Shown: positions 1-9,169, counted from the first letter of the stretch. The stretch: 64,000 nt of DNA from Murdochiella massiliensis (GCF_900059565.1 NZ_FIZW01000002.1:186001-250000); one strand, 5' to 3'. Translations and numbers: made by a program. Notes: generated by a model not told the origin, from the sequence alone.

Positions 1-1524
1 CATCGCATAATGCGCATCCGCCAAAGCGGCAATCTGCGGAAGATGGGTGATAACAATGATCTGGTGTTTGTCCGTGAGACGGAACAATTTCTCCGCTACA
101 ACTTGCGCGGTACGACCGCTTATACCGGTGTCAATTTCATCAAAGATGAGCGTCGGCATAGCGGTAATTTCCGAAGCGATGATCTTCAGTGCCAACATGA
201 AACGGGACATCTCCCCGCCGCTGGCAACCTCCGAAAGCGACTGCATAGGTTCTCCGGGATTCGTGGAAAGCTGAAAATCAACGATATCTTGTCCGTTAGG
301 TCCGATGACATCCGCCTTCGTCAGCGGGATGGCAAAGGCAATTTGCGCGATAGCCATTTCCAACAGTTCTTCTTTTACCCGCTTTTCCAGTTTTACCGCA
401 GCGGAAACACGAAGCGCATGAAGGTTATCCGTTTTTTCATTAAGGATTAGACGAAGCGAATCCAGTTTTTCCTGAAGCGTTTTTCGCTCCTGCTCAATAT
501 GCTCGAGCTGTTGAAAACGAATATCCGCCTGCTCCCGAAACGCAAGAATTTCGTCATTTGTTTGTCCGTATTTTCTTCGTAAAGTCTGTAAAAGCTGGAA
601 AATGGCATCCACTTCCTCAATGCGCTGCGGATCAATGACGATGGTGTTTCGGTAATTCTCCAAATCTTCCTGCATCGCTTCCGCTTCCGCTTCCATCTGC
701 CACATCCGGTCACGAAGCGAAGAGGCGTCATTATCTTTGTGCGCAAGCTGATCAAAGGTCTGCGCGCAGCTCATCAGTCCGTCGCGCAATCCACGATCAC
801 CGCTCAGGGCGCCGTAAAGACGATTGGCCAATTGCAAACGCTCTGTCGCCGATATAAGCGCACGGTACTCCCGTTCCAGCTCCTCTTCATCCAGGTGCGG
901 AAGGTCCGCCTCATCAATTTCTCCAATTTGATAGCGAAGGAGATCTTTTTCGCGCAGCACTTCATCCGGAGAAAGAGCAAGTCGATCCAGTTCATTTTGT
1001 ACTTTCTGTAATTGAGCGAGTACATCGCGCAAGGCCTTTTTCTCTTTTTCGGCAGGCACTCCGATAAAGCTGTCCAGAAGCGGAAGATAGGTACGAGGCG
1101 TCTTGAGCAGGCTCTGTGCATTTTGGGCATGAATGTCCAGGAGAAGCTCCATGATCCGACGATGCGATTGAAGCGTTACCGTAACATCATTTAGACGTTG
1201 ACGAGAACCTTTGGATGAAAACTCGCGACGTACAATGATCAGGCGCTCCTCCAACGGAATGCCCAACTCCGACATTTCTTTTTTAAGCATCGAATCGGTG
1301 CGCATTTCCTCCGCTGTCCAAGTAAAACAGGCCTCTACAACGGCAGTTTCGTCGCCATGCAAAATTCGTTTATCGGCACGTGCACCGCGGAGAAAATCGA
1401 GCGCGTCCACAAATAGGCTCTTTCCGGATCCGGTTTCTCCGGTTACTGCGGATTCCCCGGAAGGAAAAGAAACCTCTACGGTATCCAGCAGCGCAAAATG
1501 TTGAATCCGCAGTTCGGTAAGCAT
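1..1524 (-). CDS. recN: DNA repair protein RecN (partial, 3' end off window)
   Basis: RecN is an SMC-like ATPase that acts early in recombinational repair of double-strand breaks. About 508 codons are visible; the C-terminal tail (roughly 50 residues by family length) lies beyond the left edge. The protein begins MLTELRIQHFALLD and has Walker A GETGSGKS at residues 29-36. Close to the left edge the second half of the ATPase head reads LIFDEIDTGISG followed by ITHLPQIAALAD, the typical RecN Walker B and H-loop region. The ATG overlaps the argR stop as TAATG, so translation is probably coupled. It is the last visible gene of the efp-to-recN operon. Confidence 0.95.
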   Translation of the reverse strand, partial: MLTELRIQHFALLDTVEVSFPSGESAVTGETGSGKSLFVDALDFLRGARADKRILHGDETAVVEACFTWTAEEMRTDSMLKKEMSELGIPLEERLIIVRREFSSKGSRQRLNDVTVTLQSHRRIMELLLDIHAQNAQSLLKTPRTYLPLLDSFIGVPAEKEKKALRDVLAQLQKVQNELDRLALSPDEVLREKDLLRYQIGEIDEADLPHLDEEELEREYRALISATERLQLANRLYGALSGDRGLRDGLMSCAQTFDQLAHKDNDASSLRDRMWQMEAEAEAMQEDLENYRNTIVIDPQRIEEVDAIFQLLQTLRRKYGQTNDEILAFREQADIRFQQLEHIEQERKTLQEKLDSLRLILNEKTDNLHALRVSAAVKLEKRVKEELLEMAIAQIAFAIPLTKADVIGPNGQDIVDFQLSTNPGEPMQSLSEVASGGEMSRFMLALKIIASEITAMPTLIFDEIDTGISGRTAQVVAEKLFRLTDKHQIIVITHLPQIAALADAHYAM

Positions 1525-1976
1525 TATTGAATGAACTCCTCAATGTCTTTTACAAGCTGATCCAGCTGTTTTATGTCGGTTGGAGCAATAAAGAGCGTAT
1601 CAACGCCGGCCACAATACCTGCGACGTGATCCAATTTTGCGTTGGTGATGGTCATAGACACGACGGGAGCACAGTAGATGACGGTTTCAATGATCACCAT
1701 ATTGCCGTTGTGATAAACGCTGAGGATTGCCGAGCGAAGAATTTTGTGCAGACGCTCATTTAGCGAATCGTGTACGGAATCCAACACCGTATACTTATAA
1801 TCGCCTTTAACGGTTTGCACCTTGGAAATACGTAGCTCTTTGATATCACGAGAAATCGTTGCCTGTGTGGCATGAACGCCGTGTTCACGCAAGAGTTCCG
1901 CCAATCCTTCCTGTGTCTGCACCTCCTGTTGCTCAATCAGATCGAGGATCAGACGTTGCCGATTATATTTTTTCAT
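1524..1976 (-). CDS. argR: Arginine repressor ArgR/AhrC
   Basis: Arginine-responsive transcriptional regulator, 150 aa. The N-terminal winged helix covers about residues 1-65 (MKKYNRQRLILDLIEQQ; ATISRDIKELRI is the recognition helix) and the C-terminal hexamerisation and arginine-binding domain covers the rest (GIVAGVDTLFIAP is the conserved loop). I start at ATG 1976, which has GGAGG about 11 nt upstream; an in-frame TTG at 1997 lies upstream but would absorb that ribosome-binding site. The start lies inside the end of ispA (14 bp overlap) and the stop touches recN. The argR-recN pair is a common Firmicutes arrangement and does not itself imply arginine control of recN. Confidence 0.94.
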   Translation of the reverse strand: MKKYNRQRLILDLIEQQEVQTQEGLAELLREHGVHATQATISRDIKELRISKVQTVKGDYKYTVLDSVHDSLNERLHKILRSAILSVYHNGNMVIIETVIYCAPVVSMTITNAKLDHVAGIVAGVDTLFIAPTDIKQLDQLVKDIEEFIQ

Positions 1977-2835
1977 TTCTTTCCCTTCCTCCTTCAACCT
2001 GATCTTCCGCCATCAGTTCCGAAAAGAGAGCGATCAACTTTTCGCCGTACGCAAAGTCTTTCACCAGTGAAACCGCGGAGGAAAAGAGGTCATCCCTCTG
2101 CTGTTGTACGTTAGAACCCAGCGCCGCGTAGTATGTTTGTTTATGATTCTGCACATCCTGTTCCCGATCGCCTTCATCGTCCTTCAGTTGAAAAGCGAGA
2201 CCATAAAGACGGCCGAAGCGAACGGCACACGTCGTTTCCTCATCATCCGCCCCGGCAAGAATTGCTCCCATTCCGCACGATGCGGCAAAAAGAGCTCCCG
2301 TTTTCTTTTCCACCATCTGACGAAGAGTATGATCATCAGCAAAGTGAGGTTGCATATCCAAAATCTGCCCACCGATCATGCCGTGAAGTCCGGTCATTTG
2401 ACTCAATAATGCGCCGGAAGCCGCTATTCGTTCCCGAAGAGGAGCATCTGCATTAAGGAAGGCGGAAAAAATCACCGTATAGGCGCCGTTAAGAAGCGCA
2501 TCGCCGCAAAGAAGGGCTTCGGCTTCACCGAAGGCGGCATGGACACTCAACTTTCCTCGCCGATAACGATCATTGTCCATACAGGGAAGGTCATCATGAA
2601 CGAGAGAATGGGCGTGCACGAGTTCCACCGCGCAGGCACAGTCCGTCAAGGCCGACAACACGGAAGAGTCGATCTCCTCCCCCATCAACGCTGAGGCGCC
2701 GCAGAAGGCCATCTGCGGACGAATGCGTTTGCCGCCGTCGGTCGCATAAAGTAAACTTTCCCGTCCGCCCAGTTGCGCAAGATTTTCCTTCAGGCGAGGC
2801 AAAAAAAAGTCGGAAATCCACTCATTTCTGTGCAT
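1963..2835 (-). CDS. ispA: Polyprenyl synthetase (farnesyl/geranyl diphosphate synthase type)
   Basis: Head-to-tail isoprenyl diphosphate synthase, 290 aa, expected to make FPP from IPP and DMAPP for undecaprenyl and quinone precursors. The first aspartate-rich motif is HDDLPCMD (D81, D82, D86). The second is in FQLKDDEGDREQD (D219, D220, D223): DDxxD is kept, but compared with the usual FQxxDDILDVxGD it looks about four residues shorter just after DD. GGKRIRP near residue 34 is the IPP-binding motif. Overlaps xseB by 14 bp and argR by 14 bp. Placement after xseB is the usual ispA context. Confidence 0.92.
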   Translation of the reverse strand: MHRNEWISDFFLPRLKENLAQLGGRESLLYATDGGKRIRPQMAFCGASALMGEEIDSSVLSALTDCACAVELVHAHSLVHDDLPCMDNDRYRRGKLSVHAAFGEAEALLCGDALLNGAYTVIFSAFLNADAPLRERIAASGALLSQMTGLHGMIGGQILDMQPHFADDHTLRQMVEKKTGALFAASCGMGAILAGADDEETTCAVRFGRLYGLAFQLKDDEGDREQDVQNHKQTYYAALGSNVQQQRDDLFSSAVSLVKDFAYGEKLIALFSELMAEDQVEGGRERNEKI

Positions 2836-3058
2836 GGTCGTTTGCTTTCTGCTCTACAATCACGGGGATGCTGGCGTTTTCCACATCACGCACAACAAGC
2901 TCCGCCTCATCCAGCATACGATGCAATTGCTCACCCAGCTCTCTGGCTTCTCGATAGAGAGATGTGGATTCTTCCAAGGTCAGGTCATCGCGGTTAAGCT
3001 CTTTGGTCAAGTCATCCAAACGCTTAACCCCTTCCTCAAATGTGCCGTTAAAGGGCAT
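2822..3058 (-). CDS. xseB: Exodeoxyribonuclease VII small subunit
   Basis: Small subunit of exonuclease VII, 78 aa, which assembles in several copies on XseA to degrade single-stranded DNA. MPFNGTFEEGVKRLDDLTKEL is the typical start, and the segment LTLEESTSLYREARELGEQ matches the family helix pair. I start at ATG 3058; a longer open frame upstream is only the xseA 3' end read in another frame. The gene overlaps xseA by 11 bp and ispA by 14 bp. The C-terminal part (VVRDVENASIPV) is somewhat longer than in E. coli. Confidence 0.93.
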   Translation of the reverse strand: MPFNGTFEEGVKRLDDLTKELNRDDLTLEESTSLYREARELGEQLHRMLDEAELVVRDVENASIPVIVEQKANDHAQK

Positions 3059-4244
3059 CTTTTTTCTCCTTTTTCTCCACTGCGATACGGTAACGGTATG
3101 CACCGGATTGCAATAGATATGACGATCCGACGCGCAATTCACCGGCTAACACCGGAAGGCTTTTCAAATCGCTCACTGTCCAGGAGGTCTGCGCCAAACG
3201 TTTTTCACGTATCGATGCCGCCATTTTAATCGTTTCATCAAGAGAAAAGCGTAAACGCTGTATCCGCTTCTGAAAAGTCGTCTGCAGGCGATACTGCTGC
3301 TCCTGTAATCTTCGTCTTCTTTCCTCAATGCGACGAGATGGGCGTCTTGCTTCCAAACGCCGCTGAAGGGTCTCTAGATAAAGCGCACTTCTGTCCATCA
3401 AGCGTTGAAGGTGTAACGAAAGACGATGCATTCGTTCATCGATGGATTGGTGAAGCGTATGCGCATCCGGCGTGGCCAATATAGCGGCCTCGGTGGGCGT
3501 CGATGCGCGGGCATCCGCAACCAGATCACATAGAGTGATGTCCACTTGATGCCCGACGGCCGAAACAACCGGAACTGGGCATGCCGCCAAGTCACGCACC
3601 AACTGTTCATCTTGAAAAGCGCCCAGATCTTCTGTCGATCCACCTCCTCGAGCCAAAACAACCAAATCCGGAGTCACATCCGCCGATCGTTGAAACAGGG
3701 TGCGAAGCGCGCTCCGCATTTCCTCAGCAGCATTTTTTCCCTGCACCGAAGCCGGGGAAACAACAATTTTGGCTAAGGGATAGCGATATTTTACTTCATT
3801 GGCGAAATCATGAAGAACAGCACCTTCTACAGAAGTGATCAGACCGATAACCTGGGGAAATAGCGGAAGAGGACGTTTTCGTTCCGGACGAAACAGCCCC
3901 TCCTTTTCTAATCTTCGTTTACGCTCCTCCAAGGCCAGTAGCGCCTGTCCTCGCCCCTTTTCTTCAAACGCAACGGCGCGAAGTTCAAACTTTCCCTGTT
4001 GCGGATAGACCATCGCCGAAGCGAGAAGGATGACTTGCGCCCCGTCTTTGACCGTTTCAGGAACTACGCCATCAAAGTCAACGCAATGAACGAGGGCGCG
4101 ATCGTCCTTTAAATCGAAATAGGTATAGCGCTTACGTGAAAGATTCACCACTTCGCCTTCGACCTGAACACGCTTGAGAATGGGATCATCCCGTACAATG
4201 CGATCGACGTAACGAAGCAATTCCGAAATACGAAGAGGCTTCAT
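3048..4244 (-). CDS. xseA: Exodeoxyribonuclease VII large subunit
   Basis: Catalytic subunit of exonuclease VII, 398 aa. Residues about 1-100 form the N-terminal OB-fold (KRVQVEGEVVNLSR, YTYFDLKDD), followed by the nuclease domain with VIGLITSVEGAVLHDF, the glycine-rich LARGGGSTEDL and SAVGHQVDITLCDLVADARASTPTEAA. The C-terminal coiled-coil (residues about 270-350) is arginine-rich, and its end is shorter than in E. coli XseA (about 450 aa). The start ATG overlaps the nusB TGA as ATGA. Partner of the xseB product encoded next to it. Confidence 0.95.
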   Translation of the reverse strand: MKPLRISELLRYVDRIVRDDPILKRVQVEGEVVNLSRKRYTYFDLKDDRALVHCVDFDGVVPETVKDGAQVILLASAMVYPQQGKFELRAVAFEEKGRGQALLALEERKRRLEKEGLFRPERKRPLPLFPQVIGLITSVEGAVLHDFANEVKYRYPLAKIVVSPASVQGKNAAEEMRSALRTLFQRSADVTPDLVVLARGGGSTEDLGAFQDEQLVRDLAACPVPVVSAVGHQVDITLCDLVADARASTPTEAAILATPDAHTLHQSIDERMHRLSLHLQRLMDRSALYLETLQRRLEARRPSRRIEERRRRLQEQQYRLQTTFQKRIQRLRFSLDETIKMAASIREKRLAQTSWTVSDLKSLPVLAGELRVGSSYLLQSGAYRYRIAVEKKEKKDAL

Positions 4245-4717
4245 TGTTGACCGTCCAAAGGAGGAATGTCCGCAATCTTTTTTGGATCCACCGAAATACC
4301 GAAACGCTCCGTTAAAGTGCCTTGGCGCATATCTTTCAATAAGGAAGAAAGCACGCCATTGACAAATTTATAGGCCTCCGCGTCGGAATAGCGCTTTGCG
4401 ATGCCCACACTTTCGTGAATGGTCACTACGATGGGCGCAAAATCGGTAAAAAGAATCTCATTTACCGCTACACGCAATACGGCGCGATCAATGGCATGCA
4501 AACGCTCTGTCGTCCAGTCATGAAGGTACGTTTCAATAATCTGATCCACCTTTTTCTGGTGGGCATGGATCTGCGTAAGCGATTCGTACAGATAGGAATT
4601 ATCCTCCGGCAATTCATGTTCCCGCAGCAGACGTTTGGCGTCAAATTCGTTGTTGCTATTCATGTCCTGCGCATAAACAAGACGCACAAGCCACTCACGT
4701 TGCTCCTGTCGTCTCAT
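4241..4717 (-). CDS. nusB: Transcription antitermination factor NusB
   Basis: NusB, 158 aa, helps antitermination on rRNA operons together with NusE (S10), binding boxA RNA. The all-helical NusB fold is supported by MRRQEQREWLVRLVYAQDMN at the N-terminus, AIDRAVLRVAVNEILF in the middle and SVGIAKRYSDAEAYKFVNGVLS near the end. I start at ATG 4717, one nucleotide after the efp stop; a longer frame reaching 4795 would overlap efp and lacks a family-like N-terminus. ATGA overlap with xseA. Second gene of the efp operon. Confidence 0.95.
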   Translation of the reverse strand: MRRQEQREWLVRLVYAQDMNSNNEFDAKRLLREHELPEDNSYLYESLTQIHAHQKKVDQIIETYLHDWTTERLHAIDRAVLRVAVNEILFTDFAPIVVTIHESVGIAKRYSDAEAYKFVNGVLSSLLKDMRQGTLTERFGISVDPKKIADIPPLDGQQ

Positions 4718-4718
4718 G

Positions 4719-5276
4719 TTATACGCGGGAAAGATAATCGCCCGTTCGGGTATCAATCTTGATCGTATCGCCAATATTGACAAAGAGCGGAACATTGATG
4801 GTTGCGCCTGTTTCCACGGTGGCCGGTTTGGTTGTGTTTGAAGCGGTATCTCCGCGAACGCCAGGTTCCGTCTGGGTTACTTCCAATTCCACAAAGTTCT
4901 GCGCCTGCACACTGAAGGCTTTTCCTTGATAGAACTTCATGATGGCCGTATCGCTTTCGCGGATAAACTTCATTGCGTCCGAAGCGACATCGCCCTCCAA
5001 AGCGAACTGCTCGTAGGATTCCGGATCCATAAAATAATACAGAGCACCGTCCGAATACAGATACTGCATCTCTTTCGTTTCAATGCGCGCTTCTTCAAAT
5101 TTATCGTTCGGATTGAAGGTAACATCCTTGGATCCGCCACTCATGACCGAGCGAATTTTCGCACGCACAAAGGCTGCACCCTTCCCTGGTTTGACATGTT
5201 GAAAGTCAATAATTTCATACACATCGTTTTCGTAAACAAACGTCGTTCCTTTTCGTAAATCATTAGCTGAAAGCAT
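4719..5276 (-). CDS. efp: Translation elongation factor P
   Basis: EF-P, 185 aa, relieves ribosome stalling at polyproline stretches. Domain 1 (KOW-like) is residues about 1-64 with the tip loop [12 protein letters not shown], whose lysine is the position modified in many bacteria. OB domains II and III follow ([23 protein letters not shown] at the end, the classic EF-P C-terminus). Well-placed GGAGG before ATG 5276. First gene of a seven-gene minus-strand operon that runs to recN, read from the promoter at 5304-5332. Confidence 0.97.
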   Translation of the reverse strand: MLSANDLRKGTTFVYENDVYEIIDFQHVKPGKGAAFVRAKIRSVMSGGSKDVTFNPNDKFEEARIETKEMQYLYSDGALYYFMDPESYEQFALEGDVASDAMKFIRESDTAIMKFYQGKAFSVQAQNFVELEVTQTEPGVRGDTASNTTKPATVETGATINVPLFVNIGDTIKIDTRTGDYLSRV

Positions 5277-5303
5277 AGACCCTCCTCAAATATTGATGTG
5301 ATA

Positions 5304-5332
5304 ATTATACCAGTCCCCTCGAAACGATACAA
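5304..5332 (-). promoter_or_regulatory. Sigma-A promoter of the efp operon
   Basis: On the minus strand TTGTAT is followed after exactly 17 bp by TATAAT, and TGG directly before the -10 makes an extended -10 (TGnTATAAT). It lies 28 bp upstream of the efp start. The fit is good enough that I regard it as the main promoter for efp-nusB-xseA-xseB-ispA-argR-recN. Confidence 0.8.
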
Positions 5333-5394
5333 TTCTTCTATTCTGAAAATTGAATGGAATTACATTGCTAACGCATGATCATACAAAACGAATC

Positions 5395-6948
5395 CTATCT
5401 CCATCCATCTGTTGCCCGTCGGTATTGGAAGGCTTCGCCGACAGCACCTTCATCCACTTCCTCCTTGTCGTCAATATCGGCTATCGATCGTGCAACAAGA
5501 AGAAGCCGACGTCGCACGCGAAGAGAAAGATGCTCGTGTGTACATAGCCTATCCAGCAGGATTAACGCTTCTTTTGTCGTATGCAGCGGAGAAATATCAC
5601 GCTGATTCATAAAACGTGCATTGACGGAAAAGGACTCATGTTGATAACGGTCAAGTTGTCGACTTCTTGCCCGTTCAATGTTGTTGCGCATAGTAAGGCT
5701 ATCTAAAACAGGAATTTTTATATCGAAATCTCCCTCCCCCGATAACGTCTTTTTCTGCTCTTCCATAGAAGGGCGTGTAACCCGATAAAGCATATCCATT
5801 CGGTCGATAAGCGGTCCGGGAAGACGCGAACGGTATCGGCGAATTTCCGGTGCCGTACAGGAGCAGGCATGATCCGGATCGCCATAATATCCGCATGGAC
5901 AGGGATTTGCCGTGGCCATAAGCTGAAAGTCCGCCGGCGCCTCCAGACGTCGCCGCGAACGAATCAGTACGATGCGCTGTTCCTCCATCGGCGTGCGCAA
6001 ACCGTTAATGATCTCACGCGAAAATTGCGGCATTTCATCCAGAAATAGAATGCCTTTGTGCGCAAGAGATATCTCCCCCGGAACGGGCGGATTACCGCCA
6101 CCCAAAAAGGCAGCACGTGTGACAGTATGGTGTGGCGCGCGAAACGGAGGGAAAGGATGCGCCGTACAGGACTGTCCGCTCATGGACTGTATGCGAAGAA
6201 CGTCCATCTCTTCTTCATGATGCAGACGCGGTAATATCCCGGGAAGACGGGACATGGCCATCGTTTTTCCCACGCCGGGAGGCCCTACAAGAAGCAAGGA
6301 GTGACGTCCTGCTACCGCAATTTCCAAAAGCCTCTTGAGCGGCTCCTGACCCCGCAGATCTGCAAAATCCATCGAAAACGTCGGTAATGGTTCTTCGGAT
6401 GTCGCTTTTTTTCCTCCTTGAATGGGCTGTATGGTCACTTTCTTCTGTAAAATTGCTTCCACTTGGCGCAGATGTTGTACGGGATAGAGCGTTACTCCCT
6501 CAACCACACTACAGGCGAGCGCATTTTCTGCAGGCAAATAAATCATGGTTTTCCCTGATCTTTTCAGCGCCAGGACCATAGCGAGCGCTCCCGGAACGCT
6601 GCGCAGATGGCCATCCAAAGAAAGCTCTCCAAGAAAGGCGGCGGATGCGATGGCGGAGGTGGGAATTCGTCCCATGGCGGAAAGAAGCGTGACGGCCATG
6701 GGTAAATCCCATTGTGTTCCCGCCTTATGCACATCCCCCGGATACAAATTGATCACAATGCGACCGAGCGGAAGACGGACATCCATCGCATAAATTGCTG
6801 ATCGTATCCGCTCCTTGGCCTCCTGGATGGATGTCCCGGCCAAGCCGACGATGGTAAATTGCGAAAAACCTTTGAGAATTTCCGCTTCCACGCTTACCAC
6901 CTCTGTGGCAAGCCCTTCAAAATGACAAGACGATGTACGTGCAAACAT
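5395..6948 (-). CDS. comM: YifB/ComM-family Mg-chelatase-like AAA+ ATPase
   Basis: AAA+ helicase of the ComM/YifB family, 517 aa; in naturally competent species ComM drives branch migration of incoming DNA, while its role elsewhere is not settled. Domain order: N-terminal Lon-protease-like ChlI domain (about 1-165, GLAGTSIQEAKERIRSA), AAA+ core with Walker A GPPGVGKT (about 222-229) and Walker B GILFLDEMPQF, then the Mg-chelatase C-terminal domain from about 410. The Cys-rich insert NPCPCGYYGDPDHACSC is conserved in the family. GGGGG ribosome-binding site before ATG 6948. No competence genes are adjacent. Confidence 0.93.
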   Translation of the reverse strand: MFARTSSCHFEGLATEVVSVEAEILKGFSQFTIVGLAGTSIQEAKERIRSAIYAMDVRLPLGRIVINLYPGDVHKAGTQWDLPMAVTLLSAMGRIPTSAIASAAFLGELSLDGHLRSVPGALAMVLALKRSGKTMIYLPAENALACSVVEGVTLYPVQHLRQVEAILQKKVTIQPIQGGKKATSEEPLPTFSMDFADLRGQEPLKRLLEIAVAGRHSLLLVGPPGVGKTMAMSRLPGILPRLHHEEEMDVLRIQSMSGQSCTAHPFPPFRAPHHTVTRAAFLGGGNPPVPGEISLAHKGILFLDEMPQFSREIINGLRTPMEEQRIVLIRSRRRLEAPADFQLMATANPCPCGYYGDPDHACSCTAPEIRRYRSRLPGPLIDRMDMLYRVTRPSMEEQKKTLSGEGDFDIKIPVLDSLTMRNNIERARSRQLDRYQHESFSVNARFMNQRDISPLHTTKEALILLDRLCTHEHLSLRVRRRLLLVARSIADIDDKEEVDEGAVGEAFQYRRATDGWR

Positions 6949-6999
6949 GCCAACCCCCTTTTTGTTCAGTGTACAAAAAGGAAGGTCTCTTCGTGTTCC

Positions 7000-7959
7000 T
7001 TACTTCGTATCTTCCGTTTCAATTTCGTCTTGCGAAGGTTCCGCAAAGCCGTAAAGAGCAAAAGCGCGTTGAAATTCATCATCAAAGGATGCGGTAACGG
7101 ATATCCTTTGATGCGAAAAAGGATGAAGAAAAGACAATTTCCAAGCATGCAAAAGATGATGCGAAAAGCGATGACGCTGGCGACGAAATCCGTAGATCGT
7201 ATCTCCTACAACCGGATGCTTACAATAGGCTGCGTGGACACGAATTTGATGCGTTCTTCCCGTTGTGATCCAGACATCCATCAGGCTTGCCTCATCACAT
7301 GCTTCACGCGTAACAAAAAAGCTATATGCTTCGCGTCCATTGGGTAAAACCGCCTGTTTTTGCGGTTTCACCGGGTGACGACCGATGGGTTCATCCACAG
7401 ACTTTCCGACCGTTTCCCAGCGTTCTTCCACAATCGCAAGATAATGCTTACGAACAGCGTGTTCACGAAACAGATCATGCAAAGCCAGAGCCGCACGATC
7501 GGTCTTAGCTAAAAGCAGCGTACCGGACGTTTGTGCATCAAGACGATGCACAATGCCGGGCCGTTCCTCCCCCAAAAGAGTGGAATAGGGACGTCCGGAG
7601 GCAAGCAAGGCATTCACGACGGTATTCGTTCGTACACCGGCAGTGGGATGCGTAATTAAGCCCGCCGGCTTATTGATAATCCAGAATTCTTCATCTTCAT
7701 AGAGCACCGGAAGGGCAATGTCCTCCGGCAATATGGGAGGAACCGAGAAAAACGTCGGATCCAGTCGTATCGTATCGCCGGTGTACACAATGGTACGCGG
7801 TTTTGCACGTTTTTCATTCAAAAGAACACAGCCGGCGGCAATAGCCTTGGCGATCTGTGTGCGCGAAGCGCCGTCCCAAAGCGAATGTAGAGCAGAATCC
7901 AGACGAATGCCGTTAACATCGTCTTCATCTTCAATCAGAAAGTGCAAATCATAAGTCAC
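7000..7959 (-). CDS. RluD-type 23S rRNA pseudouridine synthase
   Basis: RluA/RluD-family pseudouridine synthase, 319 aa. An N-terminal S4-like RNA-binding domain (about 17-75) precedes the catalytic domain; the catalytic aspartate is D141 in HRLDAQTSG, and GRTHQIRVHAAY and PVVGDTIYG are the other signature segments. I start at GTG 7959, which has GGAGG 5-8 nt upstream inside the ung 3' end (11 bp overlap with ung). The position right after lspA-ung resembles the common lspA-rluD pair in Firmicutes, so a RluD-like role in 23S rRNA is likely, but the target uridine cannot be read from sequence. Confidence 0.92.
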   Translation of the reverse strand: MTYDLHFLIEDEDDVNGIRLDSALHSLWDGASRTQIAKAIAAGCVLLNEKRAKPRTIVYTGDTIRLDPTFFSVPPILPEDIALPVLYEDEEFWIINKPAGLITHPTAGVRTNTVVNALLASGRPYSTLLGEERPGIVHRLDAQTSGTLLLAKTDRAALALHDLFREHAVRKHYLAIVEERWETVGKSVDEPIGRHPVKPQKQAVLPNGREAYSFFVTREACDEASLMDVWITTGRTHQIRVHAAYCKHPVVGDTIYGFRRQRHRFSHHLLHAWKLSFLHPFSHQRISVTASFDDEFQRAFALYGFAEPSQDEIETEDTK

Positions 7960-8647
7960 GCTGTTCCTCCGGAATTGTCGGCAATCGCCAATCAATGGGT
8001 TCTTCCCCACGTTCGGTATAGAAACAGTTGATACGCGAAAAGGGGCGAGAACCAAAAAAGCCGCGATGTGCGGAAAGTGGAGAAGGATGAGGAGAAGCAA
8101 TCACAAGATCCTTCGGATTCGTAATAAATGGTCGCTTGGATTGTGCATAACGTCCCCAGAGAACAAAGGCGAGAGGATTTTCACGTTTACCCAACAAGGA
8201 GATGATCCGGTCGGTCAACACACGCCAACCGATGGCTTCATGCGAATTCGCCTGATGCGCACGTACGGTGAGGGTGGCGTTAAGCAACAGAACACCGCGT
8301 TTTGCCCAAGCCGTTAAATCGCCGTGACTTGCTGGAGGAATTCCTAAGTCGCTCTCCAATTCCTGATAGATATTACGTAATGACGGCGGTATCGGTACAC
8401 CCCTATGTACCGAAAAAGCCAGACCGTTCGCCTGGCGCGGCTCATGATAAGGATCCTGGCCCAAAATCACCACACGACAGTGTTCAAAGGACACATATCG
8501 AAGGGCGGAAAAAATATCTTCTGCCGGCGGATAAACCGTGTAGTTTTGATATTCGTTAAGCAAAAGACGACGAAGCGTTTGATAATAGGGCTTTTGCCAT
8601 TCATCGGCTAAAAGTTCATCCCAATCATTTCCGATATGTACGCTCAT
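7949..8647 (-). CDS. ung: Uracil-DNA glycosylase, family 1
   Basis: Ung removes uracil from DNA in base-excision repair; 232 aa. The water-activating loop is GQDPYHEP with catalytic D65, and the leucine-intercalation loop is HPSPLSAHRGFFGSRPFS with H187, both diagnostic of family 1. I start at ATG 8647, which overlaps the lspA TGA as ATGA and has GGAGG 8 nt upstream; a frame opening at 8662 would put the start before this ribosome-binding site. Nested between lspA and the pseudouridine synthase, which is an unusual insertion into that pair. Confidence 0.96.
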   Translation of the reverse strand: MSVHIGNDWDELLADEWQKPYYQTLRRLLLNEYQNYTVYPPAEDIFSALRYVSFEHCRVVILGQDPYHEPRQANGLAFSVHRGVPIPPSLRNIYQELESDLGIPPASHGDLTAWAKRGVLLLNATLTVRAHQANSHEAIGWRVLTDRIISLLGKRENPLAFVLWGRYAQSKRPFITNPKDLVIASPHPSPLSAHRGFFGSRPFSRINCFYTERGEEPIDWRLPTIPEEQRDL

Positions 8648-9117
8648 GACGCGTTCCTCCATACCTTTTCCGGTAAGAGCAGCAACAGCAGAGCAAGCGT
8701 AAAAATTCCTACGGTTACCCCGATATCCGCAACATTAAAAACGGGAAAATGAAGCGCATCAATAAAATCCACTTGAATAAAATCCACAACAGATCCAAAG
8801 CGCACGCGGTCGATGAGATTTCCCACCGCCCCGCCGATAATGAGCCCCATAGCGATCCGATAAAGCGGATGTACACGATGGTGACGTGAAAGCATAACGA
8901 AAAGAAAACCTACGGCGGCAACACTCAACACGACGAAGAACCATTTTTGTCCGGCCAGAATGCCGAATGCTGCGCCTTCATTTTGCACATACGTAAAACG
9001 CAACCACTGACCGAGTACATGGATCGAACCCTGACCTGCTAATACCGAAGACGCCCACGCCTTGGAAAATTGATCCGCGACGATCCACATCAAGGCAATG
9101 ACAATTCCCGTTACCAT
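8644..9117 (-). CDS. lspA: Lipoprotein signal peptidase LspA
   Basis: Signal peptidase II, an inner-membrane aspartyl protease that cleaves prolipoproteins after lipidation; 157 aa with four membrane spans. NEGAAFG is at about 46-52, GNLIDRVRFGSVVDFI supplies catalytic D112 and FPVFNVADIGVTVG supplies catalytic D131, with the family spacing of 19 residues. Two starts are possible: ATG 9117 with GGGAG close upstream, which I prefer because the protein then begins directly with the first membrane helix, or TTG 9132. Substrates in this window include the SBP at 35150 and the lipoprotein at 41178. Confidence 0.95.
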   Translation of the reverse strand: MVTGIVIALMWIVADQFSKAWASSVLAGQGSIHVLGQWLRFTYVQNEGAAFGILAGQKWFFVVLSVAAVGFLFVMLSRHHRVHPLYRIAMGLIIGGAVGNLIDRVRFGSVVDFIQVDFIDALHFPVFNVADIGVTVGIFTLALLLLLLPEKVWRNAS

Positions 9118-9130
9118 AATTCTCCCATCC

Positions 9131-9161
9131 AAATAAAAACTCCCCCGGAACGCCGAGGGAG
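9131..9161 (-). terminator. Intrinsic terminator after sepF
   Basis: Minus-strand stem CTCCCTCGG / CCGGGGGAG (nine pairs, one T-G) with loop CGTT, followed by TTTTTATTT. It lies between the sepF stop and the lspA start, so it separates the sepF unit from lspA-ung; some read-through is plausible because the genes are only about 50 bp apart. Confidence 0.75.
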
Positions 9162-9169
9162 TGTAGTTC

